Made by a program: the position numbers and the translations under genes. From Calcarisporiella thermophila CBS 279.70 (Eukaryota > Calcarisporiellomycota): a stretch of DNA of 64,000 nt. The stretch lies in contig NW_027192198.1 in NCBI RefSeq assembly GCF_041956535.1, positions 248,743 through 312,742 of the forward strand. Reading direction: 5' to 3'. Below the pieces are notes generated by a model, which saw nothing but the letters and a program-made list of their open reading frames with translations, was not told where the DNA came from and did not search any database. Positions 38,276-50,773 of the stretch are shown here, piece by piece; positions within the stretch are counted from its first letter, which is position 1; each line of letters begins with the position of its first letter.

Positions 38276-38675
38276 TTATCACACTCATGTCTCGCATTGA
38301 TAGTGGCTTTTGATTATAATTACGATTTCGCGGTCTTAATGATAATTATGGTACTACTACTCCCCCCTAACTCCATTGCATCATGCATTCTTCTGGTTCG
38401 TGTTCTTTACAACGCATCTTTATTTTGTCATGTCAATAAAAAAGGAAAAAAAAAGAAAAATATCATGTGATAAAATTGAGCATAAAAACATGCAGGCAAG
38501 AGGTTAAAAGATTGATTCAGCGTCATAATTCGGCTTAGAATACAAAAAAAAAAGGATGAGAAAATAGTATGAGAAAGAGAAACAAACAAACAAACAAAAC
38601 AAAAGCGTATTATTTCATATAAAATAATAACAGAGGTCTAGAAGAAATTAAAGCGAGAAAAAGGAAAATAAGATC
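38276..38675. other. Convergent 3' spacer
   Basis: AT-rich with A-runs and an AAAC repeat (about 38580-38602). No gene. Confidence 0.5.
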
Positions 38676-41503
38676 CTATGTATCGTACCCATACACAGAG
38701 GCATGATATTCGCGATCCGAAGGGGGTCGGGGCTGTGCGGTGGCTAGAGGTGGAGATTGCGCTGGTGAAAAGCCACCGGCGGCTCCGATGGCATCTGGGT
38801 CGGAGATTTCCAGCAGCTGGTCGATTGTTCGCGCCAGATTACCGTGATTGGAGTGGAGGACGGCCTCGCACACCTCGGCATCTACATTCGGAAACATGGC
38901 CTCAAGTGTGCGTAGAGCCTGTTCCTGCTGAACCACTGGCAACATGGGAGTCCGAATATGGGTCGTGGTGTGGGGGGGTTGGGTTGGTGGACGGTGAGGT
39001 GGGGTCGGGTGAGGTCTATGATACAATGCCCCTCCAGGGTTGTATGTGTTGTATCCCTGCTGAAAATCGGGTTGTCGCCATCCCATTTGCGCGGGATGCT
39101 CTTGTCTGGAATGAGAAGTAGGCGGCCCATACACATGAGAAGGATAGGGTCTATAGGCCTCACTCATTGCATTATCTTCTGCGTGCCGCGAATAATAGAG
39201 CTCCGCAGGATAATGGTGATCTGCAGTGGCCGAGGAAATGGCTTGCTGGGCATTCGAGATGGCTGAGAAAGTGCCGGCGGGGTGTGGTGCGGGAGTTGCA
39301 GGGGCAGATATAGCTTGCCGATGGGAAGACCGATCGCTTCCCCTCCTATGTGGTGTTATAGTCCCGCTACCTCCAGATCCCTCCGAATTTGTTTCGCCTT
39401 CAGAGCCGATATCTGAGAAAATTTTCCCAACGAGATTAAACGGCTTCTGGATGGTTTTTTGTGCATTGTTTAGCCCACGCTCGAGGAAAGCAGCCGCCTT
39501 GGCGGGGTTGATTAAGGGCCCACGGTCCAATGTGGAGCGGCGTGCATGTGGGTGGATCGCATCCTCATAGTTGAGCTTTCCACCATTATTTTCGGGCTGC
39601 GGCCGTTCCTTTTCCAATTCTTTGACCGTCTCCTCAATATTTCTGTAGTCGTACGAAACGGTAAAGTTAGCAACGGTCTCACCATAGCAAATCGTAGGTG
39701 TTACTAATATCTGAGAAATTTACCGATCAAACTCCTCCGGTGAGATGGAGAGAGAACTGGCGTCCATATTTTCAATAAAGGATATTGCTCCCATCTAATG
39801 AAGATGCTCTATCAATTTCAGCAGTTTGACGATTTCAGGGGAATATCAACTTACAAGGTTGGTGAGGTAATAACCTGCTTCCGATTGCAACTGTTCAGGG
39901 TTCCTGAACCTAGAGATAAACTGCACGTTCGAAATCAGCTGCGGCGGATTGGCTTTTAGCACAACATAGATGAGAATAGGAAGAAACTTGTCGGCTCCAG
40001 CATCGCCCTCCACGTGTTTGATCAAACCTAGAATCCAGCATCGGCGTTACAAATGAATCATCACATGGGATAGTCAGGAGAGCCAGAAATTTGGGATACT
40101 CACCAAAGATAACTTTACAACAATTCAATATACAAATAAGTTTGTCACGAGGTGCTTTAAAGTGGTTAATTTTGAGAAGCTCAGCCACAGCAAAGTTGAG
40201 GAAGGATTCGTTGTGAGGCGTAATGGGAATATCGAGATGCGTTTCATTGATCCAGCGAAAGATGGCAATTTTCTGGCTAAGAACCTCATCGCGCTCCTTA
40301 TCATCCGTAGTTTGGGGACAGAAGGTCCTTTGGTATAAAGAGGCGTCATTATCTCATTCCACAACTATAGTGAAGGATGCTTTAACATACCGGTGGTAGA
40401 GCCGGTTCATCACCAACTTTTCCATGCCCTCGTTGGCATTTTCAATCTCCTGCTCATCGGCGTTGCGCCATAGTTCGCACTCGGTAATTTTCCCTGACAT
40501 AAACTATAAACATGAATGGAAAATTATTAAATAGTTTGCCTTCTGATATCATGTTTAGTTCAACGAAGCTACATCTAGAAACTCGCGAATGATCTGTATT
40601 TGCTCATTGACAGTCCATGGTTTTCTCTCAAATTCTCTCAAGAATCTATCCGTCAGTAAGGCAAAAGGAGTGAGCATATTTCAAAGTGATACACAGCATT
40701 CTGCCGAGCTGAAAAGCAGAAAAAAAATATAGAATTGTGTACCGTTTAAAATATCGCGTCAACGGTGTAGCACTGCGATGTCGCAACTGTTCTAGGAACG
40801 CATTGAAGTCAAAGGATTTTGGAACTGGAGAATCACTGTTATAGCGAATGGAAGCAGACGTAATTGGGTCAGGGGTTGGAGACTTGCTAGGCTGCGGAAG
40901 TTCACTCTCTTGTTCAACTGGTTCAAATTCCTCTACTGGTATAAGCGTATTAGACAAGGATTCGTTGGTTGATGAATCGGTACCGGAGTTCGGCATTTTA
41001 ACATTTTCCATCACAGATTTGACCTCTACTGTAATGATGGATGAGAGAATTGGACATTAATATTAGAATTCTGATAATTAATTCACAAGAATGGAAAATT
41101 AATAGAATTATTTACCACCATTTTGCCCATTTCCATCCGAGGTTGCCAATGGGTCAAACTGCAATATTATACTTTCCAGTGCTGGATCATACGAGAATCT
41201 CTTCGCCCGACGTGTATCTTTCTCTTGCGCTGTCTCCTCATTTCTTATCGTATCGGTGCTTAGCTGCAGCATTGCCGCGTTCTGGTTTGATAGAGGATCC
41301 GATGCGGTAGATTTCTCCTGCTGACGGAGTAATGAAAACTTAGGACCTGCTTCCATCATCTCCTTACGCGCTTCATCTTTGTGTTCGGTATGTTTGGCCT
41401 CATTCTCTGCCAAATTTAGGGTATCACGAAGTGAATCGGACAGATCGTTTTCCACCCTGTTGGCTTCTGATGCTTCTGTTAATGTGAGATCTCTACTCTC
41501 CAT
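38676..41503 (-). CDS. VPS9: VPS9-domain Rab5 guanine nucleotide exchange factor with CUE domain
   Basis: Eight exons (41503-41116, 41028-40743, 40645-40573, 40503-40391, 40327-40104, 40027-39855, 39794-39724, 39642-38676) give 764 aa. The N-terminal 200 residues are acidic and low-complexity. The VPS9 domain follows: [98 protein letters not shown] Pro/His-rich linker precedes a CUE ubiquitin-binding domain ([18 protein letters not shown], about residues 686-728). Yeast Vps9 has the same order; it activates Vps21 and uses CUE to sense ubiquitinated cargo. The Rab5 partner is in this window at 3026-4178. Confidence 0.95.
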
Positions 41504-42011
41504 TTCTTAAAGATATACGGCCAACTGCATTACAAAGAAGTCCCCGCAACGATGGTGATATAAATAAGAGAATAATACACCAGAAATAACCAAAAAAAAA
41601 TCTTATAAAGTGGAAAGAAAAGTAGCTGTGTTCAAATTTTGACAAGATCTTATCCTCTTATCCTCTTATCCTCTTATTCCCTCTTACACTTGGCCCTTTA
41701 ATAACAAGCCACCTATGTAAAACTAGCGGGTTTCGAAATTTGGGCTATATATTACTGATGGCCCTAAAGGTTAGTGCAAAGCGCAACAAGGCAGAAGAGG
41801 GAAGATATGAACTCTATCAGTTAAATGGACTTCGTTTGTGATAGAAACGCATCCTATATGGTATCGGGTCAGATCTAGTAAAATAGTGGCCTATCTCTTT
41901 TATTATCAGAAGCAAAGTGGATGAATATAATGAAAACTAAGCCACGCATCTTCCTATTTCTTTCTCATATTAAAAAAGATGTTATCGCAGAAATAACTTA
42001 GAAGAAATAAA
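41504..42011. promoter_or_regulatory. Divergent promoter between VPS9 and ATP20
   Basis: 508-bp AT-rich spacer. Includes an octamer tandem repeat near 41649 (separate entry). No ORF. Confidence 0.5.
41649..41679 (+). repeat. Tandem octamer TCTTATCC-type repeat
   Basis: The unit TTATCCTC is repeated three times, followed by a decayed fourth copy. GATAA-like on the other strand, so it could be a cluster of GATA-factor sites, or just a minisatellite. Confidence 0.7.
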
Positions 42012-42511
42012 ATGTCCGCCAATCTTCTAAGAGCCTCTCGAAATAACTTCATATATGGACATCGATATGATAGTACAATGAATTCTTCCAAACTGGCGGA
42101 CACTGTGTCTAAAGCGTCTAAAGCAAGTCAGGGGCTACTCTCCAAAATCTTTGGTAAATTGCAAAAACACTAATTGTTCCGTTACGATCCCGAGTCTAAA
42201 TATTCTCATGCCCATTTGAAGCAATGAAAAACCCCATTGTCTATAATGCCATGGTTGTCAAAGAACTAGCTAAGGAAGTTTATGTGCGCGAGGGAATGGC
42301 ATTCCCTTCCTCTGCACAATGGGCTCAAGCAAAAGAGGCTATGTCAAAAGCTCTGAATTTCAACTATCTTAAGAAATTAAGCATCCAGGATGTAACCAAG
42401 ACTGCCTTGTATTCAGTGGAAGTTTCTGGATTCTTCATTATCGGGGAGGTGATTGGTAGAAGGAATTTAATTGGTTACAACACTCCCTCTACGAAAGAAA
42501 CCCATCTCTAA
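42012..42511 (+). CDS. ATP20: Mitochondrial F1Fo ATP synthase subunit g
   Basis: Two exons (42012-42153, 42222-42511) give 143 aa. The N-terminus MSANLLRASRNNFIYGHRY is a plausible mitochondrial signal. The conserved subunit g core is KNPIVYNAMVVKELAKEVYV, then LYSVEVSGFFIIGEVIGRRNLIGY containing the membrane helix with its GxxxG-type dimer motif. Subunit g supports ATP-synthase dimer formation and crista shape. The intron breaks codon 48 after ..SKIFG. Confidence 0.93.
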
Positions 42512-42689
42512 TTATCATATGTAGAGCCTTCGACAAAACTCAAGGTTGCTGCTTTACAAGTATTTCCTGAATACAAACATTGCCATTCGGTAAAGTGATT
42601 ATAAAGGTGATTTTATTGTAGAATATTCTATATTATATTACATCAGTTCTATTTTTGTGTACCCTATAACTTGGAACGAAGACGCATAC

Positions 42690-43144
42690 TTATTGAGTGG
42701 CCTAAAGAGAAGTGTCAAATGAGTTCATCAGGTCTTTTGATTGGATCAATAAAATTATACACACCTCTTTAAGATATGCGACAACATCGGCACGATCCTT
42801 CTCCTTCTTGAATCCGGCAAAGGCTGCAAGCAAAAGAGAGCATTTAGCGTAATCTATTTACTATCAAAAGTTCAAAAGGTTAAAGCTCGCTTCTTACCCA
42901 TTTTGGTACCGGGAATGTATTTTTTGGGATTAATAAGATATTCCATCAATGTTTCCTCGCTCCACTTGATGGCAGCATTCTTATTGGCATCGGTATAGGA
43001 ATATCCTTGAGCAGTTCCCGATTGGCGACCGAAAATGCCGTGGAGATTAGGACCGACTTTATGAGCGCCACCGGATTCTACTGTGTGGCACTGAGCACAA
43101 CGAGTCTTGAAAAGTTTGGCACCAGCAGCAGCGTCACCAGCCAT
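42690..43144 (-). CDS. CYC1: Cytochrome c
   Basis: Three exons (43144-42898, 42823-42765, 42701-42690) give 105 aa. Covalent heme site CAQCH (residues about 16-20), [27 protein letters not shown] with the axial Met, and [20 protein letters not shown]. The last exon has only 12 nt (Ala-Thr-Gln-stop) and restores the usual KEATQ ending. Cytochrome c carries electrons between complexes III and IV in the intermembrane space. It has no cleavable presequence, as expected. Confidence 0.98.
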
Positions 43145-43452
43145 ATCTAGTGTTTGGAGACTTTTGATGAAAAATATACGGAAGAGGAGATGCTACCCTT
43201 CTGAAAAATTTTTTTTCTGGTTTTTATATTAAATATTTTTGATCGGAGGAATTAGGAATCAGAGTCATTTGGGACAGTCAATAGAATTTTGTGGCTTGTA
43301 TATTTTGCAGTCACAATGTCACATTTGTTAGCCTTCAATAGTCCATTTGTAAAGTTCTCATAATCGCCCCCACCATTTGCATGAACGCCTGCGTGATTTC
43401 CGAGCTCGCACTGTCAAAATATAAGCTCGGATATCCAAGTTATTCTTAAACG
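43145..43452. promoter_or_regulatory. Divergent promoter between CYC1 and TSC1
   Basis: 308-bp spacer with A/T runs next to the cytochrome c start, and more mixed sequence near TSC1. No gene. Confidence 0.45.
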
Positions 43453-46400
43453 ATGCTCCCTAAAGAAATCCCGCGTCTAATATTAAAGGTTATTCGGCAT
43501 CAAGCCACTGAATCCGAGGCTCTAGACGCGATTGATGCATTTGTCGAGGAGCATAAGGATGTCGACCTGCCTGAACAACGTGATCGGCTTTCACACGAAT
43601 TAGTCACACAATTTCACGAATTGTTTCCTAACGATCTTTCATCTCTTTTTCAACTAAACTCCGCTGGATCTAATGCATCGCTGCAGAACAGTCTCCTCTT
43701 CTTTCTTCTTGCTCTGAAGCATCTCCTCCCGTACCTCCGTCCAATACGATTGCTGGATGATTGGCTAGATCTCGCATTATCATCTTCTCTCTACTCCCCT
43801 ACATTTCCTAAAACATTGCGTCAGATGTGCCACAATTTGCTGTTGGATGTTCTGACATTCGACTATAATGAGGAGGAAAAAGAGAATGCTAAACGATTCC
43901 GCGTAGAACTGATTGAGCTGTATCTGAAGCAACGTTTACGGCTCCAGGTTAAACCCTCAGCTCATGCAGAGCTATCTCCTCAACCTCCACCTGAGAATTC
44001 ACAAAGGGATGATGGAGAGAATGGAGATAATTCTGAAAGGTCTCAGTATGAAGAGCGTCAGGATTTGAATTTTGAAGCAATAACAAGTACAGAACCTGAA
44101 GTATGGAGCCAGGATTTAGAGGCTTTACTACATGCTTATGGATCTGCCAAACCAAAGGTAAGATTGGAGATATGAGCACCCGCCCCTTAAGATCTAATTG
44201 CCACATACCCCAATATAGGAGTTTTTCACGCTGCTTAACACCTATTTTCTTCAAAGTCGGTTCCGTTTGTTGGTGATCAACTTGTTGAGTCAGTTCATTA
44301 GAACCCAGGTAACCCTAGTTGAATATTCGTCGATTCTTGAGTTCTAACATTTGACATTATCTATAGCGACTCCACCTTCATGATATTTTGGAAACACCTT
44401 TGTTCGAATCCCTCTTAAAATCCCTTCAGGTTTGTGCTCTCTACCTTGTACTACCAAGCAACAATATTAATCTTTTCTCTCTTTCTCTTTGTTTCAAACG
44501 AACAGTTAGACAACTCTACTACGCTCACCGCCATCAATTTATCCTCGCTTGTAATGCTAACGCCTCAAATTTGCACCTCTCTTCCGCCCTACCTCCCACA
44601 GCTCTTCTTTATTTTTGCTCGTGTGCTCTGCTGGGATTACCATCAGGGTGTGCGCGATGCCGAAGAAGCCGATTATTCCGACCCCACTTTATTCGCCACC
44701 GGCACTACCAGCGATATCCGAGAGATCTCTCCCGAGACTTCATCAGCACGCAAAAAACCTCCTATACCAGGCTGGGACCGCGTAGACTCCATCTCCAATC
44801 TCACTGTTCCCTTTTCAAATCCAAGGGCAGCTCCGTTTTTCACGGTCTTATATGGGCTTTACCCTTGCAATTTTTTAGCCTTCCTCAGAGCTCCACACGA
44901 ATATTTGGAAAAAGCAGGATTTGTACCAACGGAAGATATCGATATCAAGGGGCTGCACTCAAGGTCACTGGTGAGTCTATGCATTTTGCCACTGCAGATT
45001 GCAGGCCTCTGAGTCTTGATATCATAGGCTCTTCTTGATCGTCATATTATGCACCCAAGTCTAATCCTCCAAGACCCGATATCCGAGTTGACCGACGATT
45101 CGCGCTGGCGCGGAATGGAGCCTGCGGATATTGTCGCGCAATGTGTTGGCTTTGACCTCACCAACGTGGCTTCACGCGTCGCATTTCACCAGCAAGCTAA
45201 TCTCGATAAACGAGAAAAGAAAGTCGATGATTTTGCTGCTCCTAATATATCCTCCGAGAAACCGACGGGCAATGAACAGCTTTTAGAGGGAAGTAAAGAG
45301 AAAAAAGAAAGTAGCATTAAGGAGGAGCCACAAAATATACCAGTTAAATTCGAAAAGGAAGTGTCCAAAGACATAGATATGCCGGAGAGCCAGAAGGCCA
45401 AGCTGGAGCCGGTTAAGAAGCAGCAAATTATGCAAATACTCGACCTATATCAATCACTTAAAAGTGGAACAGAACTCTTGGTTGATAAGGACCCATGGGT
45501 AACCAGAGTTTTCAAGGATGGTTTCTCAGCTGATCCCGACTAATTTTATTCGTTTGACCGTCTCAATTAGGAATCACACATCGAGCCTAACGCTACCAAC
45601 AAGTACAACACTCAAGGAGATCCCCTTTTTAACCTTGATCCTTCCACTGATCCACGCACCACCATTGCATCATTACAGCGCGAAATATTGCTACTACGTA
45701 ATGAACTCAATTTCGAACTCTTTTTAAAGCAGCAGCACTTACAGCATATCGGCCGGCTGCACCGAGAACATCTCTCGGATATGCGCGGAGAAGCGCAAAT
45801 AGAAAACCTGGTATGCAAGCATATCGACTCGCGTCCCTTTTGGAGACATAGTAACATTGTTTCTGATATTAGATGAGTGTATGCAAACATCTGCGTCGCA
45901 AACTCGAAAGTGTCGAGTATCAGTACGCCAAATATCGCGAGAGTCAAACCTCCCTTCTCAACCGCAGAAGACAATACCAAGATGAACTGCACAACAAACT
46001 GCGCAACTTACGTGGCACGTGCCAAACTATTAAACATGAAAAGGAGATTTTGAAGGAGGAGTTGGCCAAGGCAAATGCAGCCCTTGCCGCACAGGCAAAA
46101 GAGCTCGACGATGAGAGAGCACGCGCTTTTACATTGGAGAGTAAACTTAAACTCTGGGAACCCAAAATTGAACGAGTGAGTGAATGTGAATACAGGATCG
46201 AACAGTTGACGAAGGAGTTAGCGCTATGGCAGGAGGATACAAAGCAAATGGAACAGCAGGCGAAAATGCTCGAGGCTATGGTAGAGAGGTGTCGATCTCT
46301 GGAGATATTAGTGAGTTCTTTAGAGGATGAATCGAAGCGGAGCCAGCAGAAAGCAAGGTAAGACCCACAACATTATTGAAAGTGGCCATTCGATGAATCG

Positions 46401-47028
46401 ACATTAACACCACAAAATTATAAGCCAACTCGCACTCGAAGTAGACGACCTAAAAGCGCGGTTAGAATCTCGCCAAGATCCAACGGAACCGCCAAGCTCC
46501 ACAGGGGGACTGCGACAAATGTTGCGTACAGAGAGCGAGCGAAGACAGCGAGAAGTTCAGACATTGCAAACGAGTTTAAACGAGCTACGGTCGAGGAACG
46601 AAGAATTGGAGGTGAGTATTTTATGAAATATTGAGTTTTTGGGTTGATCTTAAGAATATTTAAATGGGTAACTATGGCTTACTCTATTAACTCAAAAGGC
46701 ACTGGTGATTGAGCTGAGGAGCGAGATTGAGAGCATTGAGTTGCGACCGCCGCCCATCCCGGCCACTTTTGAAGATCCAATAGCATCCTCTGCTTCATCC
46801 ACCTCTGGAACCCAAATCAACGCTACTAGCGTATCGAGTGACAAGTCTTCTCAACCTAAGAGCCCAACTAGCGTGAAGCCAGAAGGCTCAGAAAAGGAAA
46901 AGGAGAAGGAGAAGGGAAAAGGGAAAGAAAAGGAAAAAGATAAGGGGAAGGGGAAGGGGAAATCAAAAGAGAAGAAAAAGGAGCGTCCCCCCATTGAGCG
47001 TTATGTTAGCATGTCCTTGTATCATTAA
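43453..47028 (+). CDS. TSC1: Hamartin (TSC1) homologue
   Basis: Nine exons (43453-44157, 44219-44308, 44367-44429, 44506-44970, 45028-45498, 45571-45810, 45873-46357, 46425-46611, 46699-47028) give 1011 aa (human protein 1164, S. pombe about 900). The helical-repeat core carries the family blocks LPPYLPQLFFIFARVLCWD, FFTVLYGLYPCNFLAFLRAP, then RHIMHPSLI and SRWRGMEPADIVAQCVGFDLT. A long coiled coil fills residues about 570-850 (LQREILLLRNELNFELFLKQ onward). The tail is very Lys/Glu/Gly-rich (KGKGKEKEK). Hamartin pairs with tuberin (TSC2), the GAP for Rheb, and restrains TORC1. The fifth intron uses GTAACC. Budding yeast lacks TSC1, so this separates the organism from it. Confidence 0.93.
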
Positions 47029-47521
47029 CGGTGCAGAAAAAAAAAGATTAGCTTATTATAATTTACTCTTGTTGCTATTTCATTTTGCTTTTCTGAACTC
47101 ATTTTTTTGCTTGCCATTACTTTGTAAAGAGTTAACCCTTTTTTTTTTGGCCTCTGCTTTTTTTGCATTCCTTTTCGTTCCGTCTTAAAACATTAAAATA
47201 AAAAAAAAAATAAAGAATTTACTTCATCTTTCGCAGGATGGCCTAAAGCCGAATATTTAATAAGTTAGAGAAGAGAAAGGAAAGGTATCACTATCTACAG
47301 TATCAAACATAAAAAAAAGGAACATACTGTACAATAGGACATTATTGGAAGAGTATAAGAAGGGAAACGAAAAGAAAACAGCTTGAGAATGGATTAATAA
47401 TATACATGTTTACCAAATTGATGATTAACAAAATTAATGTATACAAAACACAATAACATATCAAGGTATTACTGTGATCCTCCCACAAAATCTTTGGTGC
47501 ACCCATGATCCACCAAGAATA
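47029..47521. other. Convergent 3' spacer between TSC1 and the CEP120-like gene
   Basis: AT-rich with T- and A-runs, including a ten-A stretch near 47200. No gene. Confidence 0.5.
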
Positions 47522-49255
47522 TTATCCCAACCTCTCTTCGACTTGTTCCCTTTTCTCGCCACCGCCCCAAAGTTGGGGAGATTTGCTGTAACTTCTTTCT
47601 CGTACTGCCGCCAAATACCCAATGTCTTTCATCTCCTGCATCAGACGAAAAGCCTCGGTAATCCCTCGCTGATAATAGTCAAGAAGCAGCGGGTTGAGTT
47701 TTTCCTCTTCCTCAACTTCTCCCGCATTGCTTCGCCACGAGGCATGGTACGCGGCTGCACCCGAGGCTCCGATTAGTTCATCCTGCAAGGACTTTGATCC
47801 CTCTCGATTCCTAGGGGAACGTGCTTTGCTGCCACTGTGTTTCCAATCCTCCAGCTGCCGAGTCATCTTTGAGGGGGATGGCCGCGACAAAAGTAGAGGT
47901 GTTTGGGTGTTTTTAGATTGACATTTTCTCCGAGCAAAAAAACTGGCTTCTCCTTTAGTATCTGTCTCTCCAACCGCTGATCCCGCCTTGATATTAGGAA
48001 AGGAATGGTTCGCACCTGCAGTGGCTGATTTTAAGGGAGATTTAGGAGATTGGGTCAGGAGGGCCGGCAAAGAGTGGAACGAGAGGGGTCGCGGTCGTTG
48101 TACACTCAGGGATCCCAATCGTGAGTAGAGGGGATCATTTGGGGAGATGTGAGGGATGAGAGGATTTTTCCGAGGGGAGGGGCTCTTAGAATTTGGAGGC
48201 GGGGTCTTCGGCTCAGCATGAGTCAAGTTGACCTGCCAACTTATTGTTGCTGTTTCTGCAAACGGGGACACGGCGATCTGCCTCGTTGCGGCGCGATAGA
48301 GTGGATACGTGCCCTCTCGTGCTCCCTTCTCGATGCCTTTCAGTGGGATCTCCACATAGGCCACCTCCTCTCCACGATAATAGAGCCTCACTTGCACAGG
48401 CCCTAATTTTTCTCCCAACTGAGAAAAGGTGCTGCTCACTGGGAAATAAATTGTTTCTCTCGTCAAATGAGGGGACATGAATTTCAAAACTGGCGACTCC
48501 ACTTCATGACCCAAAAGCGAGAACCTGAAATAGAGCCCGTCATCTCTCAGTGGAGGCAACCCTTTACGTTGCGGTATCAAAAGGGTGAGATTAGATACGG
48601 AGAGAATATTCAGCGAGACGATAAAATCTTCCATCGGCTCTATCATCATACTCGTCGATGGGATCCGCGCTCGTCTCTCCCCACCATGCTCAATCCCACC
48701 ATACCATACTTCCAATCGCAATTCAGGTCCAAATCTTTCCTCACCACCCTCACTGGCGTCGCGCTCGTTCCCTAGAGGTCTCCACAGCACTATCTTTCTC
48801 TCTTTTACGTCCCGCAATGCAATTTTAAGCCCTCCCAACTTCTTCTCATGCCCTCTATTGTCGATTTCATTCCGCCATTCCCAGCACTCAATGTCAAGCG
48901 CAGCATCTCGTGCCCGCAAAACACATAGACTGCTGGCCTCTACGTCATACACGTGAGTCGCTGCCCAACTAGGGCGAGGCACGCACGGCACAGGCGGGGT
49001 GGTGAGCAACGAGGACGTACAAAGAAACTGGGTGGGATCTAATTCGAGCGGTTGTGAGAGACGAGTTCGAACGATGAGTTGTGTGCGAGGATTCTCGGGG
49101 AAATTTATGCCTAATACAAGTCAGAATGGTGTCAAAAACAGTCCATCAATCAACCCAATCTGTTGCCGATAGGCTTGACATCTGTGTTTCTGCATACCCT
49201 CGTGAATAGTTACCACCAAACTGCACAAACCGTCAATAGTCGCACTCTTGAGCAT
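47522..49255 (-). CDS. CEP120-like C2-domain protein
   Basis: Two exons (49255-49198, 49110-47522) give 548 aa. The first exon and the start of the second read SLVVTIHEGINFPENPRTQL, which resembles the N-terminal C2 domain of CEP120 (VVxIxEGxxFP...LIV). A second C2-like block begins EDFIVSLNILSVSNL and includes DDGLYFRFSLLGHEVESP, like the CEP120 central C2 (DUF3668). The C-terminal third is Ser/Pro/Lys-rich, with a short helical end (YYQRGITEAFRLMQEM). CEP120 is a centriole-elongation protein with a long C-terminal coiled coil, which is absent here. The assignment rests on motif memory, not alignment; another C2 family is possible. Confidence 0.55.
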
Positions 49256-49674
49256 GTAAAATCGCTGATTGCTTGAGGCTGATTCTCTTTAATTTTTCTG
49301 TTTTCTATTTTAATCTTATCCACTAATGAAGTGCAAAAAAATCAAGCAAAATTCTGAACCATATAAAAGTTGAAATTGCAACTGCCCAGGATTTTATTGG
49401 CCGAGCTCCGATAAAAGTCACACATTAAATTCCCGGCAAGGCAATGTACATCTTTATTTACTTTATTCCCCCGTCCTCTCATTTTCATTGTGCTGCATGG
49501 GTGCACATAAAATTATGGATCAACCATAAGATGCTGAAAGAAAGGGGAGGAAAAAATAGGAGAAAATCATTTACAAATAAAATTGAAGTGGTATAGAGTG
49601 AAATCAAATAAATAATAGCGACCAGCGATAGAAAAATCAAACGAACAACAACAGAGGCTCTGGACATCAGTCCA
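49256..49674. other. Spacer upstream of the CEP120-like gene
   Basis: 419 bp, AT-rich, with mixed sequence near 49380. It must contain the promoter of the CEP120-like gene and the 3' end of the next one. Confidence 0.45.
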
Positions 49675-50773
49675 CTAGCAAGAAAAACATCGCTCACCCT
49701 CACTCTTTCCCTCAACTTGCTTCTCAAGTTTAGCTACTCTTTCTTTTAACTCTTCCAGTTCCTTCAGCAGGCTCTTGTGGCTCTGGACAGAAACGTCACA
49801 CCAAGCTTCAAGAGGCGCCATGAATTGATCCTTCTCCATACCGAATACATCACAACTTTCCCCCTTCCTTTGCCACCAAAGTCCCTGTGGGTGCCTTTGC
49901 GGCAACCGCTTTTCCTGGCTAAACTGTTGCTGGCGACGTGCATTAATAATAGCTTGCTGCTGCCGTTTAAGAGCCATAGCATCTTTTACGCGTTGCATCA
50001 TATGTGTATTAGGGTGGACATACGGATGAGTCTGAGAACGGATTGTGCTAGGGTGAACGGACGTACGTGGGCGTTTGGAATAGGGGCAGGGTGTGCTATT
50101 AAGGAGGTGCTTGATTCCGGCCGTATAATTGATCGGTGGCAAAGGTGATTCGCGCTTGAAGCAAGTGGAATGGGTATGGGGTGGTGAGAGAGATTCCATC
50201 TTAACGCAGACAGACCTAGAGAGAGGAGGAAGATAAAATGTGAGCAAATAGTATACGGGAAATTTGAATGCGACCACCTAATACTTACTCGTCATCGTTA
50301 TCTAACATGTCCTCGATGGCTACCTTCCCTCTCCTCTCCACGACGGGGGGGGTCATCCACTGACTCCTCTCTCCTAGTCCTTCCTCAAGAGTTCGAACAA
50401 ACTCGATTTCCATCTCCGTCTCTGCACGCTCCAGCTTTTGTAGTTCATTCATTTCCGACAAAACTTCTTCTACTGAACCGTTCACGTATTCCTCACGGCT
50501 TAAACCAGCCAACTTTTCTAGTTTAGCGTCTCCGCGTAAATCGTACCCAGGTACATAGCGGTCTCCACCTCTCCTGTCAAGTAATACTGTGTTGTAGGTC
50601 GCGGCTGGAAAGAGTGCCGCAAGATCCCTCTGGCGAAAGTATATGGGCATAGAGGACGATTGGTGGCCAGAGGAGGGTGGCGTCAAGTGCCTAATTATGG
50701 GGAAGAAGACACTGAATGTCGAGGCGCGTCCTTCGCGCGTATACATTCCGAGTTGGAGTCGCGAGACGCGCAT
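49675..50773 (-). CDS. Uncharacterised protein with C-terminal coiled coil
   Basis: Two exons (50773-50289, 50215-49675) give 341 aa. I do not recognise the family. Visible features: an N-terminal block MRVSRLQLGMYTREGRAST, a Glu-rich helical stretch (YVNGSVEEVLSEMNELQKLE), an acidic end of exon 1 (AIEDMLDNDDE), a Pro/His/Ser-rich middle, a Gln/Arg-rich helix (MALKRQQQAIINARRQQQF), and a C-terminal leucine coiled coil (LLKELEELKERVAKLEKQVE) ending in CFSC. The terminal CFSC is close to a CAAX box, but the last residue is Cys and the second residue is Phe, so prenylation is possible though uncertain. The frame is open further upstream to 50833. Confidence 0.7.

Noticed and set aside
38676-39617. 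Several overlapping plus-strand frames opposite the last VPS9 exon
   Set aside because: They mirror the GC-rich, low-complexity linker of VPS9 and contain no protein-like motif.
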